Assembly (NCBI RefSeq): GCF_001420995.1
Contig: NZ_CP012184.1
Location: forward strand, 1,658,501 to 1,722,500
Source: Pseudonocardia sp. EC080619-01
GTDB lineage: Bacteria > Actinomycetota > Actinomycetes > Mycobacteriales > Pseudonocardiaceae
DNA length: 64,000 nt
Direction: 5' to 3'
Shown: positions 42,468 to 52,648 of the stretch, one piece after another
Numbering within the stretch: the stretch's first letter is position 1
How the letters are laid out: every line of letters starts with the position of its first letter
Notes under the pieces: generated by a model
Database searches by the model: none
What the model was told of the DNA's origin: nothing
What the model saw: only the letters and a program-made list of their open reading frames with translations
Made by a program: the position numbers and the translations under genes

Positions 42468-43619
42468 TCAGCCCCGGACGAGATCCCGGCTGATGATCTC
42501 CTTCATGATCTCGTTCGCGCCGCCGTAGATCCGCTGGACCCGGGCGTCGGTGAAGGCGCGCGCGATCGGGTACTCGGTCATGTAGCCGTAGCCGCCGTGC
42601 AGCTGGACCCCGGCGTCGATCACCTGCCACTGCATCTCGGTGGCCCACCACTTGGCCTTGGCGGCGTCCACCGGGGTGAGCCGGCCCGCGTTCAGCTCAC
42701 GGACGCACCGGTCGACGTAGCTGCGGGTGACCTCGATCCGGGTCCGGAGGTCGGCGAGCGTGAACCCGACGCTCTGCTGCGCGGCGAGCGGCTTGCCGAA
42801 GGCCGTGCGCTCGCGGGTGTGGTCGAGCGTCCACCGGAACGCGGCCTCGGCCGAGCACTGCGCGGCGACCGCGATGCCCATTCGCTCACGGGGCAGGTTC
42901 TGCATCAGCGCCGGCAGTCCGCCGCCGAGCTCGCCGAGCAGGTTGGCCGCCGGCACCCGGGCGTCCTGGAAGAACAGCTCCGCGGTGTCCTGGCCGGGGA
43001 GCCCGATCTTGTCCAGCTTGCGGCCGCGCTCGAAGCCCGGGGTGTCCCGCTCGACGACGAACAGGGAGTACCCGGCGGAGCCCGCGTCCGGGTCGGTGCG
43101 GGTCACGACGACGACCAGGTCCGAGGTGATCCCGTTGCTGATGAACGTCTTGGAGCCGTTGAGGACCCAGTGGTCGCCGTCGCGGACGGCGGTCGTCGCG
43201 ATGCCCCGCAGGTCACTGCCCGCCGCGGGCTCGCTCATCGCGATGGCGGCGATCGTCTCCCCGGTCGCGAAGCCGGGGAGCCAGCGCTCCCGCTGCTCCG
43301 GGCCGGCGAGGTTCAGCAGGTAGCCGAGGACGATGTCGTCGTTGGTCCCGAACGCGGACTGGAGGGACGCCGCCCCGGCCGCGGCGATCTCCTCGGACAG
43401 CACGAAGCGGAACCGGTAGTCCGGCTCGCCCGCGCCGCCGTACTCCTCCGGCACCGCGAGCCCGACCAGGCCGGCCGCACCCGCCTTCTTCCAGGTCTCC
43501 CGGTCGATCTGCCGGTCGGTGTCCCACCGCTCCACGTTGGGCACCACCTCGCGGGTCACGAAGGCCCGGGCCGTCTCGCGGTACGCCTCGTGGTCGGCCC
43601 CGTACAGGTCGGTCTCCAC
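42468..43619 (-). CDS. Acyl-CoA dehydrogenase (long-chain/isovaleryl type)
   Basis: A 383-residue FAD enzyme with AMSEPAAGSDLRG, KTFISNGITSDL and a C-terminal YGGANEIMKE, again with Gly at the usual Glu position, so the base is expected in an upstream helix. It is the last gene of the six-gene minus operon that starts with the alcohol dehydrogenase at 49990. Similar in layout to the enzyme at 28073. Confidence 0.86.
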   Translation of the reverse strand: METDLYGADHEAYRETARAFVTREVVPNVERWDTDRQIDRETWKKAGAAGLVGLAVPEEYGGAGEPDYRFRFVLSEEIAAAGAASLQSAFGTNDDIVLGYLLNLAGPEQRERWLPGFATGETIAAIAMSEPAAGSDLRGIATTAVRDGDHWVLNGSKTFISNGITSDLVVVVTRTDPDAGSAGYSLFVVERDTPGFERGRKLDKIGLPGQDTAELFFQDARVPAANLLGELGGGLPALMQNLPRERMGIAVAAQCSAEAAFRWTLDHTRERTAFGKPLAAQQSVGFTLADLRTRIEVTRSYVDRCVRELNAGRLTPVDAAKAKWWATEMQWQVIDAGVQLHGGYGYMTEYPIARAFTDARVQRIYGGANEIMKEIISRDLVRG

Positions 43620-43670
43620 GCGGTCTCTCCTTCCGGCCGGTCGGACCGGCGGTGAACGGGACGGACGGTG

Positions 43671-45359
43671 TCAGCGGGTCGCCGCGGCCTCGGCCACGTC
43701 GAGCATGTCCCGGATGTCGACGAGCTTGACCCGGGGTCGTCCCTCGCCCCGGCCGGTCCGCCGCTCGTGGGCGTCGATCGCCTTCCAGGCGGCGAGCCCC
43801 ATCGCCTCGGGCCTGCGCTCGGCCACCAGCGCCGAGAACTCCGGCCCCCCGGCCCGCGGGGTGTCCAGCCGGCCCGCCGACCAGTCCGCCAGCAGGGCGT
43901 TCACGGTGTCCTCGGCGCACCAGCGGTTCGTCCCGATGACGCCGCTCGGGCCGCGCTTGATCCAGCCCGCGGTGTAGACGCCGGTCACGGCCTCGCCGGT
44001 GTCCGGGTCGGTGACCCGGCCGTCGTCGTTCGGGAGGACCCCGCGCTGCTCGTCGAAGGGCACCCCGGGGATCCGCGCGCCGCGGTAGCCGACCGAGGTG
44101 AGGACGAGCCCGCAGTCGAGGTCCTCGGTCTCGCCGGTCGGCCGGGCGGCGACCCGGTCCCCGTCGGCGACCGCGGTGTTCCGCGCGACGCGGACGCCCT
44201 CGACGCGCTTCTCCCCGAGGATCTCGTCGGGCCCGGTGAGAAACCGGAGGACGATGCGGCGGCCGGCACCGCCCGGCTCGCGCCCGGCGAGCTCGCGCAG
44301 CGCGTCCAGCTTCAGGGCGAGGACCGGGTCCGGCTCCCGCTCCAGCCGGGCCGCCGTGACCTCGTCGAGCTCGATCTCCGCGGGGTCGACGACGACGTCG
44401 ATCCCGGGAAGGTCGCCGAGCGCCAGGATCTCGGGGGTGGTGAACGCCGCCTGGGCGGGGCCCCGGCGGCCGAGGACCACGACCTCGCGGACCGCGCTGT
44501 CCCGCAGCGCGGTGAGCGCGTGCGCCGAGGTGTCGGTGCCCGCCAGGTGCTCCTCCCCCGCGACCAGCACGCGGGCGACGTCGAGGGCGACGTTGCCGTT
44601 GCCGACGACGACCGCGCGCTCGCCGGACAGGTCGAACTGCCGGTCCGCGGCGTCCGGATGGCCGTTGTACCAGGCCACGAAGTCGGTGGCCGAGCTGCAG
44701 CCGGGCAGGTCCTCCCCGGTGATCCCGAGGCTCCGCCCGCCCGGGGCACCGACCGCGTACAGCACCGCGTGGTGGTGGGCGAGCAGCTCGTCGTGCCCGA
44801 TGTGCTCCCCCACCTCGACGTTGAGGTGCAGGTCGACCTTCCGCCGCCCCCAGGTGCGGGCGAGCGCGGTGCCCGCGCCCTTGGTGTCCTGGTGGTCGGG
44901 GGCCACGCCGTGCCTGATCAGGCCGCCCGGCACCGGCAGGCGGTCGATCATCGTGATCTCGACGTCCAGCCCGCGCCGGCGCAGCATGCTCTCCGCCGCG
45001 TAGCAGGCGGCCGGGCCGGTCCCGACGACGGCGACCCGCAACGGCCCCGCCCCCTCGGGCGAGCTGATCTCCGGCTCGGTCCGCTCCGTCCGCGCGGCCG
45101 GCTCCCGGCCGTCGTACCAGGCCGCGTTGATCCGCAGGTAGCGCTCGTCGACCGGTTCGAGGTCCTCGTCCGGCACGATCGCCGACACCGGGCACACGTC
45201 GATGCAGGCCGCGCAGTCGATGCAGGTGTCCGGATCGATGTAGAGCATCTCGGCACTCGCGTAGCCCGGCTCGTCGGGCGTCGGGTGGATGCAGTCGACC
45301 GGGCAGACCTCGACGCAGGACGCGTCGTTGCAGCACGAGCGGGTGATCACATGGGTCAT
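43671..45359 (-). CDS. Ferredoxin fused to NADPH-ferredoxin reductase (FprB type)
   Basis: A 562-residue fusion. Residues 1-60 form a bacterial ferredoxin with Cys at 9/10, 15, 19, 23, 46, 49, 52 and 56 (one [4Fe-4S] and a probable second cluster). The rest is an adrenodoxin-reductase-like flavoprotein with FAD site VAVVGTGPAACYAAE, PGGLIRHGVAPDH and NADP site VVVGNGNVALDVARVL. It would deliver electrons from NADPH to oxygenases, here the Rieske enzyme. Homologous in design to Rv0886. Confidence 0.88.
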   Translation of the reverse strand: MTHVITRSCCNDASCVEVCPVDCIHPTPDEPGYASAEMLYIDPDTCIDCAACIDVCPVSAIVPDEDLEPVDERYLRINAAWYDGREPAARTERTEPEISSPEGAGPLRVAVVGTGPAACYAAESMLRRRGLDVEITMIDRLPVPGGLIRHGVAPDHQDTKGAGTALARTWGRRKVDLHLNVEVGEHIGHDELLAHHHAVLYAVGAPGGRSLGITGEDLPGCSSATDFVAWYNGHPDAADRQFDLSGERAVVVGNGNVALDVARVLVAGEEHLAGTDTSAHALTALRDSAVREVVVLGRRGPAQAAFTTPEILALGDLPGIDVVVDPAEIELDEVTAARLEREPDPVLALKLDALRELAGREPGGAGRRIVLRFLTGPDEILGEKRVEGVRVARNTAVADGDRVAARPTGETEDLDCGLVLTSVGYRGARIPGVPFDEQRGVLPNDDGRVTDPDTGEAVTGVYTAGWIKRGPSGVIGTNRWCAEDTVNALLADWSAGRLDTPRAGGPEFSALVAERRPEAMGLAAWKAIDAHERRTGRGEGRPRVKLVDIRDMLDVAEAAATR

Positions 45360-45390
45360 CGGTGGTCCTCGACGGTGCGGACGGGAGCAG

Positions 45391-45430
45391 GCCGCCGGCG
45401 GCGGGCCCGTCGGGGCCCGCCGCCGGCGGC
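45391..45430. terminator. Perfect 18-bp GC hairpin inside the operon
   Basis: The 18 bases at 45391-45408 pair without mismatch with 45413-45430 around a GTCG loop. It lies between the acyl-CoA ligase stop and the ferredoxin-reductase start on the same strand. It may end most transcripts or protect the upstream mRNA. Confidence 0.65.
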
Positions 45431-45450
45431 GGGATGCGTCGTGCTGGGGA

Positions 45451-46965
45451 TCAACGCACCTTCTGGTGGGTGGACGTGATGTCCGAGTACTCGGTGCGGA
45501 TCGCCGGCTTCGCGATCTTCCCGCTGGGCAGCCGCGGCAGCGGGTCCTCGCGGACCACGACGTAGCGCGGGACCTTGTAGTCCGCCATGTGCCGGTTGCA
45601 CTCCGCGATGATCGACGCCTCGTCGAGGCCCTCGCCCCAGACGATCGCCGCCGGGGTCTCGCCGAACCGCTCGTCCTCGGCGGCGATCACCGAGACCTCC
45701 TTCACCCCGGGGATCTTCGAGATCACGGCCTCCAGCTCGAACGGCGACACGTTGATGCCTCCGGTGATGATCAGGTCCTTGAGCCGGTCGACGAAGGTGA
45801 GCCGGCCGCCCTCGTCGCGGTTCCCGAGGTCGCCGCTGTGCAGCCAGCCGTCGCGCAGCGCCTTGGCCGTGTTCTCCTCGTCCTGCCAGTACCCGGGTGT
45901 GACACCGGGCCCGCGCATGAGGATCTCGCCGTTCTCGCCGGGCTCGCACTCGGTGCCGTCGTGACGGACGACCTTGATCTCGGTGAAGACGTTGCCGCTG
46001 CCGCACTTGTCGGGGTGGTCGGCGGCCTCCTCCGGCCACGTCGCGGTCGCGACGCCACCGACCTCGGTCATCCCGTAGATCTGGCGGAGCACGACGTCCT
46101 TCGCCGCGTACGCCTCCAGCAGCGGCACGGGCACCGCCGCGCCACCGACGATCGCGGTGTCCAGGCTGCTCAGGTCGGCGTCGGCGAACTCCGGGGTCGC
46201 GGCCAGCGCCTGGAAGATCAGCGGCACGCCGAACATGACGGTGATCCGGTGCTTCTCGATCAGCTGCACGGCGCGCGACGGCTTCATCTCCCGCTCCGCG
46301 ACCAGCGTCCCGCCGAGCACACCGGTGATCACCACGCCGTAGACCAGGCCCGGGGTGAAGGCCAGGGGCAGCAGCAGGAGCGTCCGCGCGCCGGGCCGCA
46401 TCCCGGGGTCGGTCAGCGAGTTCTCGAAGACGATGTCGAGCAGCGTCCGGTTGGTGCAGACGACACCCTTGGACAGGCCGGTCGACCCGCTGGTGAACAG
46501 GATCGCCACCGGGTCCGCGGGGTCGAGGTCGATCCGGAAGTCGTCGGTGCCGCCGGTGCGGAGCCGGCCGACCTCGTCGAACGGGACGGTCGTGAGGTCG
46601 TGCCCGAGCCCGACGACCTCCTTGAGCGTCTCCTCGTGCGCCTCCGCGGTCACGACCACCCGGGCGCCGGAGTCGCCGAGGATCTTGTGCAGCTCGCTCG
46701 CCACCAGCCGGGGGTTGAGCGGGACGAGCACGCCGCCCGCCTTGACGATCCCCCAGGCCGTCACGACCCACTCGACGCTGTTCGCGCTCATCAGGCCGAT
46801 CCGGTCGCCGGGCGAGACGCCCTCCCCGACCAGCCTGCGGGCGAGCCGTCCGGACCAGTCCTGCAGCTGCCGGTAGGTCACGGCGTCGTCGCCGACGACG
46901 ACGGCCTGCTGGTCCGGCTTCCGACGAGCCCACCAGTGCAGGGCCGATGCAACTGACGTCGCCAT
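45451..46965 (-). CDS. Acyl-CoA synthetase (FadD-like)
   Basis: A 504-residue ANL enzyme with the P-loop FTSGSTGLSKG, YGMTEVGG, GWLHSGDLGNRDEGG, LIITGGINVSPFELE and the catalytic lysine in LPSGKIAKPAIR. The ATG at 46965 with AAGGAG ten bases upstream was chosen over a longer upstream frame. Second ligase of the island; it may act on a side-chain acid or on a ring-derived acid after oxidation of the alcohol by the dehydrogenase at 48878. Confidence 0.87.
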   Translation of the reverse strand: MATSVASALHWWARRKPDQQAVVVGDDAVTYRQLQDWSGRLARRLVGEGVSPGDRIGLMSANSVEWVVTAWGIVKAGGVLVPLNPRLVASELHKILGDSGARVVVTAEAHEETLKEVVGLGHDLTTVPFDEVGRLRTGGTDDFRIDLDPADPVAILFTSGSTGLSKGVVCTNRTLLDIVFENSLTDPGMRPGARTLLLLPLAFTPGLVYGVVITGVLGGTLVAEREMKPSRAVQLIEKHRITVMFGVPLIFQALAATPEFADADLSSLDTAIVGGAAVPVPLLEAYAAKDVVLRQIYGMTEVGGVATATWPEEAADHPDKCGSGNVFTEIKVVRHDGTECEPGENGEILMRGPGVTPGYWQDEENTAKALRDGWLHSGDLGNRDEGGRLTFVDRLKDLIITGGINVSPFELEAVISKIPGVKEVSVIAAEDERFGETPAAIVWGEGLDEASIIAECNRHMADYKVPRYVVVREDPLPRLPSGKIAKPAIRTEYSDITSTHQKVR

Positions 46966-47080
46966 GATTCTCCTTCTCGCGCCACGGTGCGCAGCCGGCG
47001 ACCGGACGGGGCCTCGGGCCCCGGACCTCCCGGTCACGTGGACATCCTTCGGTGGGCCGTCGGACCGGCCCGGTACGGGG
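46966..47080. terminator. Intergenic region with small GC hairpin
   Basis: CGGGGCC (47007-47013) pairs with GGCCCCG (47017-47023). It lies between the nitronate-monooxygenase-like gene and the ligase. Possible attenuator in the operon. Confidence 0.4.
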
Positions 47081-48877
<1,797 letters not shown>

Positions 48878-48881
<4 letters not shown>

Positions 48882-49990
48882 GCGAAGTCGACCACTCCGC
48901 GCAGGTTCAGGCCCGCGTGCATGTCGGCGTAGCCCTGGTTGATCTCCTCGAGCTTGTACCGCCGGCTCACGAGCTCGTCGAGCCGCAGGTAGCCCTGCTG
49001 GTACATGTTCAGGAAGTAGGGCACGTCGCGGGTCGGCGACGACATGCCGAACAGTGCGCCCTGGATCCGCTTCTGGTACATCGCGAACTCCATCAGGTTC
49101 ACCGGGATGCCGGTGGCCATGAAGTTCGCGACGGCGGTGAGCACCACGATGCCGTCCTTGCGGACCGACGCGAACGCCTCGGCGACGTGCTCGCCGGTCG
49201 CGACGCCGACGCAGACGATCGCGCTGTCCGCGCCCTGGCCGTTGGTCAGGTCCTTGGCCAGTGCGGTGGCCTCGGCCATGGTACCGACCGCGTCGGTCGC
49301 ACCGAGCTTGAGCGCGCTCTCGCGCTTGAACTCGACCGGGTCGACCGCGATGACGCGCAGGGCGCCACCGTGCTTCGCACCCTGCACCGCGTTGATGCCG
49401 ATCCCGCCGACACCCATGACGATCACGACGTGCCCGGGCCGCACCTGGCCGGCGTTCACGGCGGATCCCCACCCGGTCGGGACACCGCAGCCCACGAGGG
49501 CGGCGCTCTCCAGCGGGATGCTCTTGTCAATCTTGATGGCGCCCCACTCGGGGAGGACGCTGTACTCGGAGAAGGTCGACACGAGCGAGCACTGGGCGAT
49601 GTCGGTGTCGCCGTGGTGCAGGCGGAAGGTCCCGTCGAGCTGGGTCCCGGTCATCATGAACGCGCCGTTGTCGCAGAGGTTCTGCTTGCCCTCGGCGCAC
49701 CAGCGGCAGCGGCCGCAGCCGGGGATGAAGCTGGCCACGATGTGGTCGCCGGGCTGCAGGTCCCGCACGCCGGAGCCGACCCGCTCGACCACGCCGGCAC
49801 CCTCGTGCCCGCCGCAGTACGGGTAGTGCGCCGACGGCACGTCACCCTTGGTGAGGTGGTCGTCGGAGTGGCACAGCCCGGCGGAGGTGTACCGCACGAG
49901 GATCTCGTGCTCCTTGGGCTCGTCGACGTCGATCTCGATGACGTCCCACTCGCCCGGTGCTTCCCACAGGACAGCTGCCCTCGACTTCAT
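48878..49990 (-). CDS. Zinc-dependent alcohol dehydrogenase, NDMA-type
   Basis: A 370-residue medium-chain dehydrogenase. Catalytic zinc ligands are in GLCHSDDH and GGHEGAG, structural zinc in CGRCRWCAEGKQNLC, and the nucleotide site is VIVMGVGGIGINAVQGA. It resembles actinobacterial NDMA-dependent (tightly NAD-bound) alcohol dehydrogenases. First gene of the six-gene operon; a good promoter lies upstream. It would oxidise an alcohol group of the substrate to aldehyde. Confidence 0.86.
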
Positions 49991-50103
49991 CGTCTTGTTC
50001 CTCTCGGGGAATGTGCGGTATGCCGCTCGGAGCGGAGCGACCGTCTCCCTCGACGGCCTCGGCGAGGGGCCGGGGAAGATCGGGACCCTCCGGAGCGTGG
50101 ACC

Positions 50104-50132
50104 AGCCTAAAGTTGGTAGGTAGGGCCGTCAA
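50104..50132 (-). promoter_or_regulatory. Sigma-70-like promoter of the alcohol dehydrogenase operon
   Basis: On the minus strand TTGACG (50132-50127) and TAGGCT (50109-50104) are 17 bases apart. The spacer holds a CTAC-CTAC direct repeat and CCTA/TAGG arms that could be an operator. The shared island operator is not present here. Confidence 0.55.
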
Positions 50133-50210
50133 TACGTTCTCGGGTTTTTGTCTCGCAAGAAGCATCGCGCGGCGCGTCACACCAGGTGAGAGCACGTTCG
50201 TACGGCACTG

Positions 50211-51044
50211 ATGGATACATATGACATCATCCGTCACATGATCGCCGACGAAGCCGCTCCCGCGGGGGACCCCGCCCCGCCGACACCCCTGCTCGACCTC
50301 TTCCGGCTCGACGGGAAGGTCGCCGTCGTCACCGGGGCGAGCTCCGGGCTCGGGGCCGGGTTCGCGGTCGCGCTCGCCGAGGCGGGCGCGGACGTCGTCC
50401 TCGCCGCCCGCCGGGCGGACCGCCTCGCCGAGACCGGTGACGCGGTGGCCCGGCACGGCCGCGGGTGGCACGCCGTCGCGGCCGACGTCGCCGACCCGGA
50501 CGACTGCGACCGGGTCGCGGGAGCCGCACTCGAACGCTTCGGCCGGGTCGACGTGCTCGTGAACAACGCCGGCATCAGCAGCGTGGTGCCCGCGCTGCGG
50601 GAGGAGCCCGGCGACTTCCGGGGCGTGCTCGACGTCAACCTGTCCGGGGCGTACTGGATGGCACAGGCCTGCGCCCGGCGGATGGAGCCCGGCTCGGCGA
50701 TCGTGAACGTCGCGAGCGTGCTGGGCCTCGTCGCGTCGGCGCTGCCACAGGCCGCCTACTCGGCGAGCAAGGCCGGCCTCCTCGGCCTGACCCGCGACCT
50801 CGCCCAGCAGTGGTCGGGCCGCCGCGGGATCCGGGTCAACGCACTCGCACCCGGGTTCGTGAACACCGAGATGACCGAGGAGATGCCGGAGGAGACCCTC
50901 GGCCGCTTCCTCGCCGGGGCACCGCTGCAGCGGCTCGGCACCCAGCGCGAGCTCGACGCCGCGATGCTGTTCCTCGCCGCCCCCGCCTCCGGCTACGTCA
51001 CCGGGACGACGCTCGCCGTCGACGGCGGGATGAGCGGGCACTGA
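50211..51044 (+). CDS. Short-chain dehydrogenase/reductase
   Basis: A 277-residue SDR with an N-terminal extension. TGASSGLG, NNAGIS, catalytic Ser in NVASVLGL and YSASK, VDGGMSGH end. ATG at 50238 (MIADEAAP) is an alternative to 50211; neither has a clear ribosome site and the first 30 bases are AT-rich (ATACATATGAC), so a promoter or leaderless start in that stretch is possible. Divergent from the alcohol dehydrogenase operon, convergent with the Mce-associated genes. Confidence 0.82.
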   Translation: MDTYDIIRHMIADEAAPAGDPAPPTPLLDLFRLDGKVAVVTGASSGLGAGFAVALAEAGADVVLAARRADRLAETGDAVARHGRGWHAVAADVADPDDCDRVAGAALERFGRVDVLVNNAGISSVVPALREEPGDFRGVLDVNLSGAYWMAQACARRMEPGSAIVNVASVLGLVASALPQAAYSASKAGLLGLTRDLAQQWSGRRGIRVNALAPGFVNTEMTEEMPEETLGRFLAGAPLQRLGTQRELDAAMLFLAAPASGYVTGTTLAVDGGMSGH

Positions 51045-51065
51045 GCCGGTACCGGACCGACGGAG

Positions 51066-51090
51066 CGCCGGGAGGCGGGACCTCCCGGCG
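51066..51090. terminator. Perfect 10-bp hairpin, bidirectional
   Basis: CGCCGGGAGG (51066-51075) pairs with CCTCCCGGCG (51081-51090), flanked by a further GGACCG/CGGTCC pair. It separates the SDR and the convergent Mce-associated gene. Confidence 0.65.
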
Positions 51091-51097
51091 CGGTCCG

Positions 51098-51682
51098 TCA
51101 CACCGGGTCGAGTGCCGACACCAGCCAGTGGTCACCGTCCTGCTCCATCGTGACCCGCACCCGCGAGCCCGACAGGGTCGGCTGGTCCTGCCCCGCCCGC
51201 GTGGAGGTCTGGTTCAGGAACATCATGAGCTGGACCTGCCCCGGCGACGACACCTCGGTCGTGCCGACCGCGGCCGTGGAGGTCTGGGTGACCAGCTGGT
51301 CACGGTCCGACGCCGGGATGACGATGTCCCGGACCAGGCTGGTGTAATCGTCGCGGAACCTGCCGCCGACCTGCTGGGTCCGCTCGTCGATCTCGTCGGC
51401 GATGCTGCGGTGGTCGTAGGACAGCAGCCGCGGCACGACCTCCTCGGCCACCGCCCGCGCCTCGTTCCGGGCCGAGTCCGTCCGCATGTTCTGCACCTGC
51501 AGCACGGTGAACAGCACCGCCAGGACCGCCAGCACCACGGCACCGGCGCCGAGCACCCGGGTCGCCTGCCGGGGCCGGTCCCGGTACCAGCCGACGACCG
51601 ACCGGTACGCACGGACCGGCAGCAGGCCGACCCACCTCAGGCCACGGCCCACCGGCCGCAGCAACGCCTTCGGGCCCCTCAC
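51098..51682 (-). CDS. Mce-associated membrane protein
   Basis: A 194-residue protein with one transmembrane helix (about 40-65) and an extracytoplasmic alpha/beta domain ending in DGDHWLVSALDPV, the usual end of the Mam (mce-associated) family. GTG at 51682 overlaps the upstream stop (GTGA) with GGAG nine bases before; an ATG at 51712 is also possible. It probably stabilises the Mce complex as Mam/Omam proteins do. Confidence 0.8.
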   Translation of the reverse strand: MRGPKALLRPVGRGLRWVGLLPVRAYRSVVGWYRDRPRQATRVLGAGAVVLAVLAVLFTVLQVQNMRTDSARNEARAVAEEVVPRLLSYDHRSIADEIDERTQQVGGRFRDDYTSLVRDIVIPASDRDQLVTQTSTAAVGTTEVSSPGQVQLMMFLNQTSTRAGQDQPTLSGSRVRVTMEQDGDHWLVSALDPV

Positions 51683-52434
51683 GGCACGAACTCCACTCGC
51701 GAGACGAGCCATTCGCCGTCCTTCTTCTCGAGCTCGGTGACCATCCGGTAGAAGCGGGGCTCCCCGTTCGGCACACTCTGGTTCTTGACGTCCGCCTTGA
51801 CCGCGACCACGACGCGGGCGGTGCTGCCGTCGATGCGGTCGATGCCGGCACCGGTGACCTCGCCCTGGGTGGCGACCTTGGACTCCTTCACCAGGGAGAT
51901 GTAGGAGTCGAGGTTCTGGGCGAACAGGCCGCCGAAGTCACCGGTGGACTCCTCGACGACCTTGCGGACGTCGTCCTCGGCGGTCTCGAAGTTGATCGAG
52001 GTCAGGCTCACGGCCGCGGCCTGGGCGGACTCGAGCGCCGCGGCACGGTCGGACTCCGCCTGCTGCCCGATGCCCCACCAGATGCCCGTCGCCACGGCGG
52101 CGACGAGCATCAGCCCGAAGGCCGCCGCCACACCACGGCGCACGGTCGCGCTCGGCGCGGGGCCGCTCTCGGGCTCGCGGCGGGTCGCGGCGGGGCCTGA
52201 GCCACCCCGGCCGGCCTCGCCGCCGTCGCCGTCCTCACCGTCCTCGTCGTCACCGGTGCGCAGCGGCGGCGCGGCGGGGAGCCCGTCCGGTTCGCGCTCC
52301 GGGGTGTTCTCCGCACCGGAGGTCTCGGTCCGTTCGGTGCGGACGTCGCTCTCCTGCGACGTGACGGCGTCGGCCGCCTCGTCCCCGGCCGCGGGCGTCG
52401 TCGCCCGCCTGCCGGACTGGAAGGTTCTCACCAC
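51679..52434 (-). CDS. Mce-associated membrane protein with long acidic N-terminal region
   Basis: A 251-residue protein. Residues 1-95 are disordered, Glu/Asp/Gly-rich (TGDDEDGEDGDGGEAGRGG), then a transmembrane helix (98-120) and an extracytoplasmic domain ending in KKDGEWLVSRVEFVP. This is the Mam layout. The disordered tail faces the cytoplasm. It starts with GTG and GGAG. Cotranscribed with the next Mam gene but separated from mceF by hairpins. Confidence 0.8.
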   Translation of the reverse strand: MVRTFQSGRRATTPAAGDEAADAVTSQESDVRTERTETSGAENTPEREPDGLPAAPPLRTGDDEDGEDGDGGEAGRGGSGPAATRREPESGPAPSATVRRGVAAAFGLMLVAAVATGIWWGIGQQAESDRAAALESAQAAAVSLTSINFETAEDDVRKVVEESTGDFGGLFAQNLDSYISLVKESKVATQGEVTGAGIDRIDGSTARVVVAVKADVKNQSVPNGEPRFYRMVTELEKKDGEWLVSRVEFVP

Positions 52435-52648
52435 GTCAACTCCTCGGTTCGGCGGTGCCGGGCCGCCCCGCTCCGGGGGTGAGCGGGGCGCGGGGTGCCG
52501 GCGCCGTGTGGGGGCCCGGCCGCACAGCGGGTGCGGCCGTGCCCACGACCGGACGGACCAACGATGTTGTCTCCGTCACGGCCGTTCGATCGTGACATCT
52601 TGGCTCGACTGTCTCGCATCCGGGGTCCGGTACCACTGCTGACCACGG
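52435..52648. terminator. Intergenic region with two strong hairpins after mceF
   Basis: CGGCCGCAC (52517-52525) pairs with GTGCGGCCG (52531-52539), and GCCCCGCTC (52465-52473) pairs with GAGCGGGGC (52481-52489). The first is a likely terminator of the mce operon. The second lies just upstream of the Mam ribosome site and may modulate read-through. Confidence 0.55.

Noticed and set aside
50140..50210. Fourth copy of the island operator upstream of the SDR at 50211
   Set aside because: GTCTCG and GGTGAGAGCACG occur but do not align with the 13-base block or the arm spacing.
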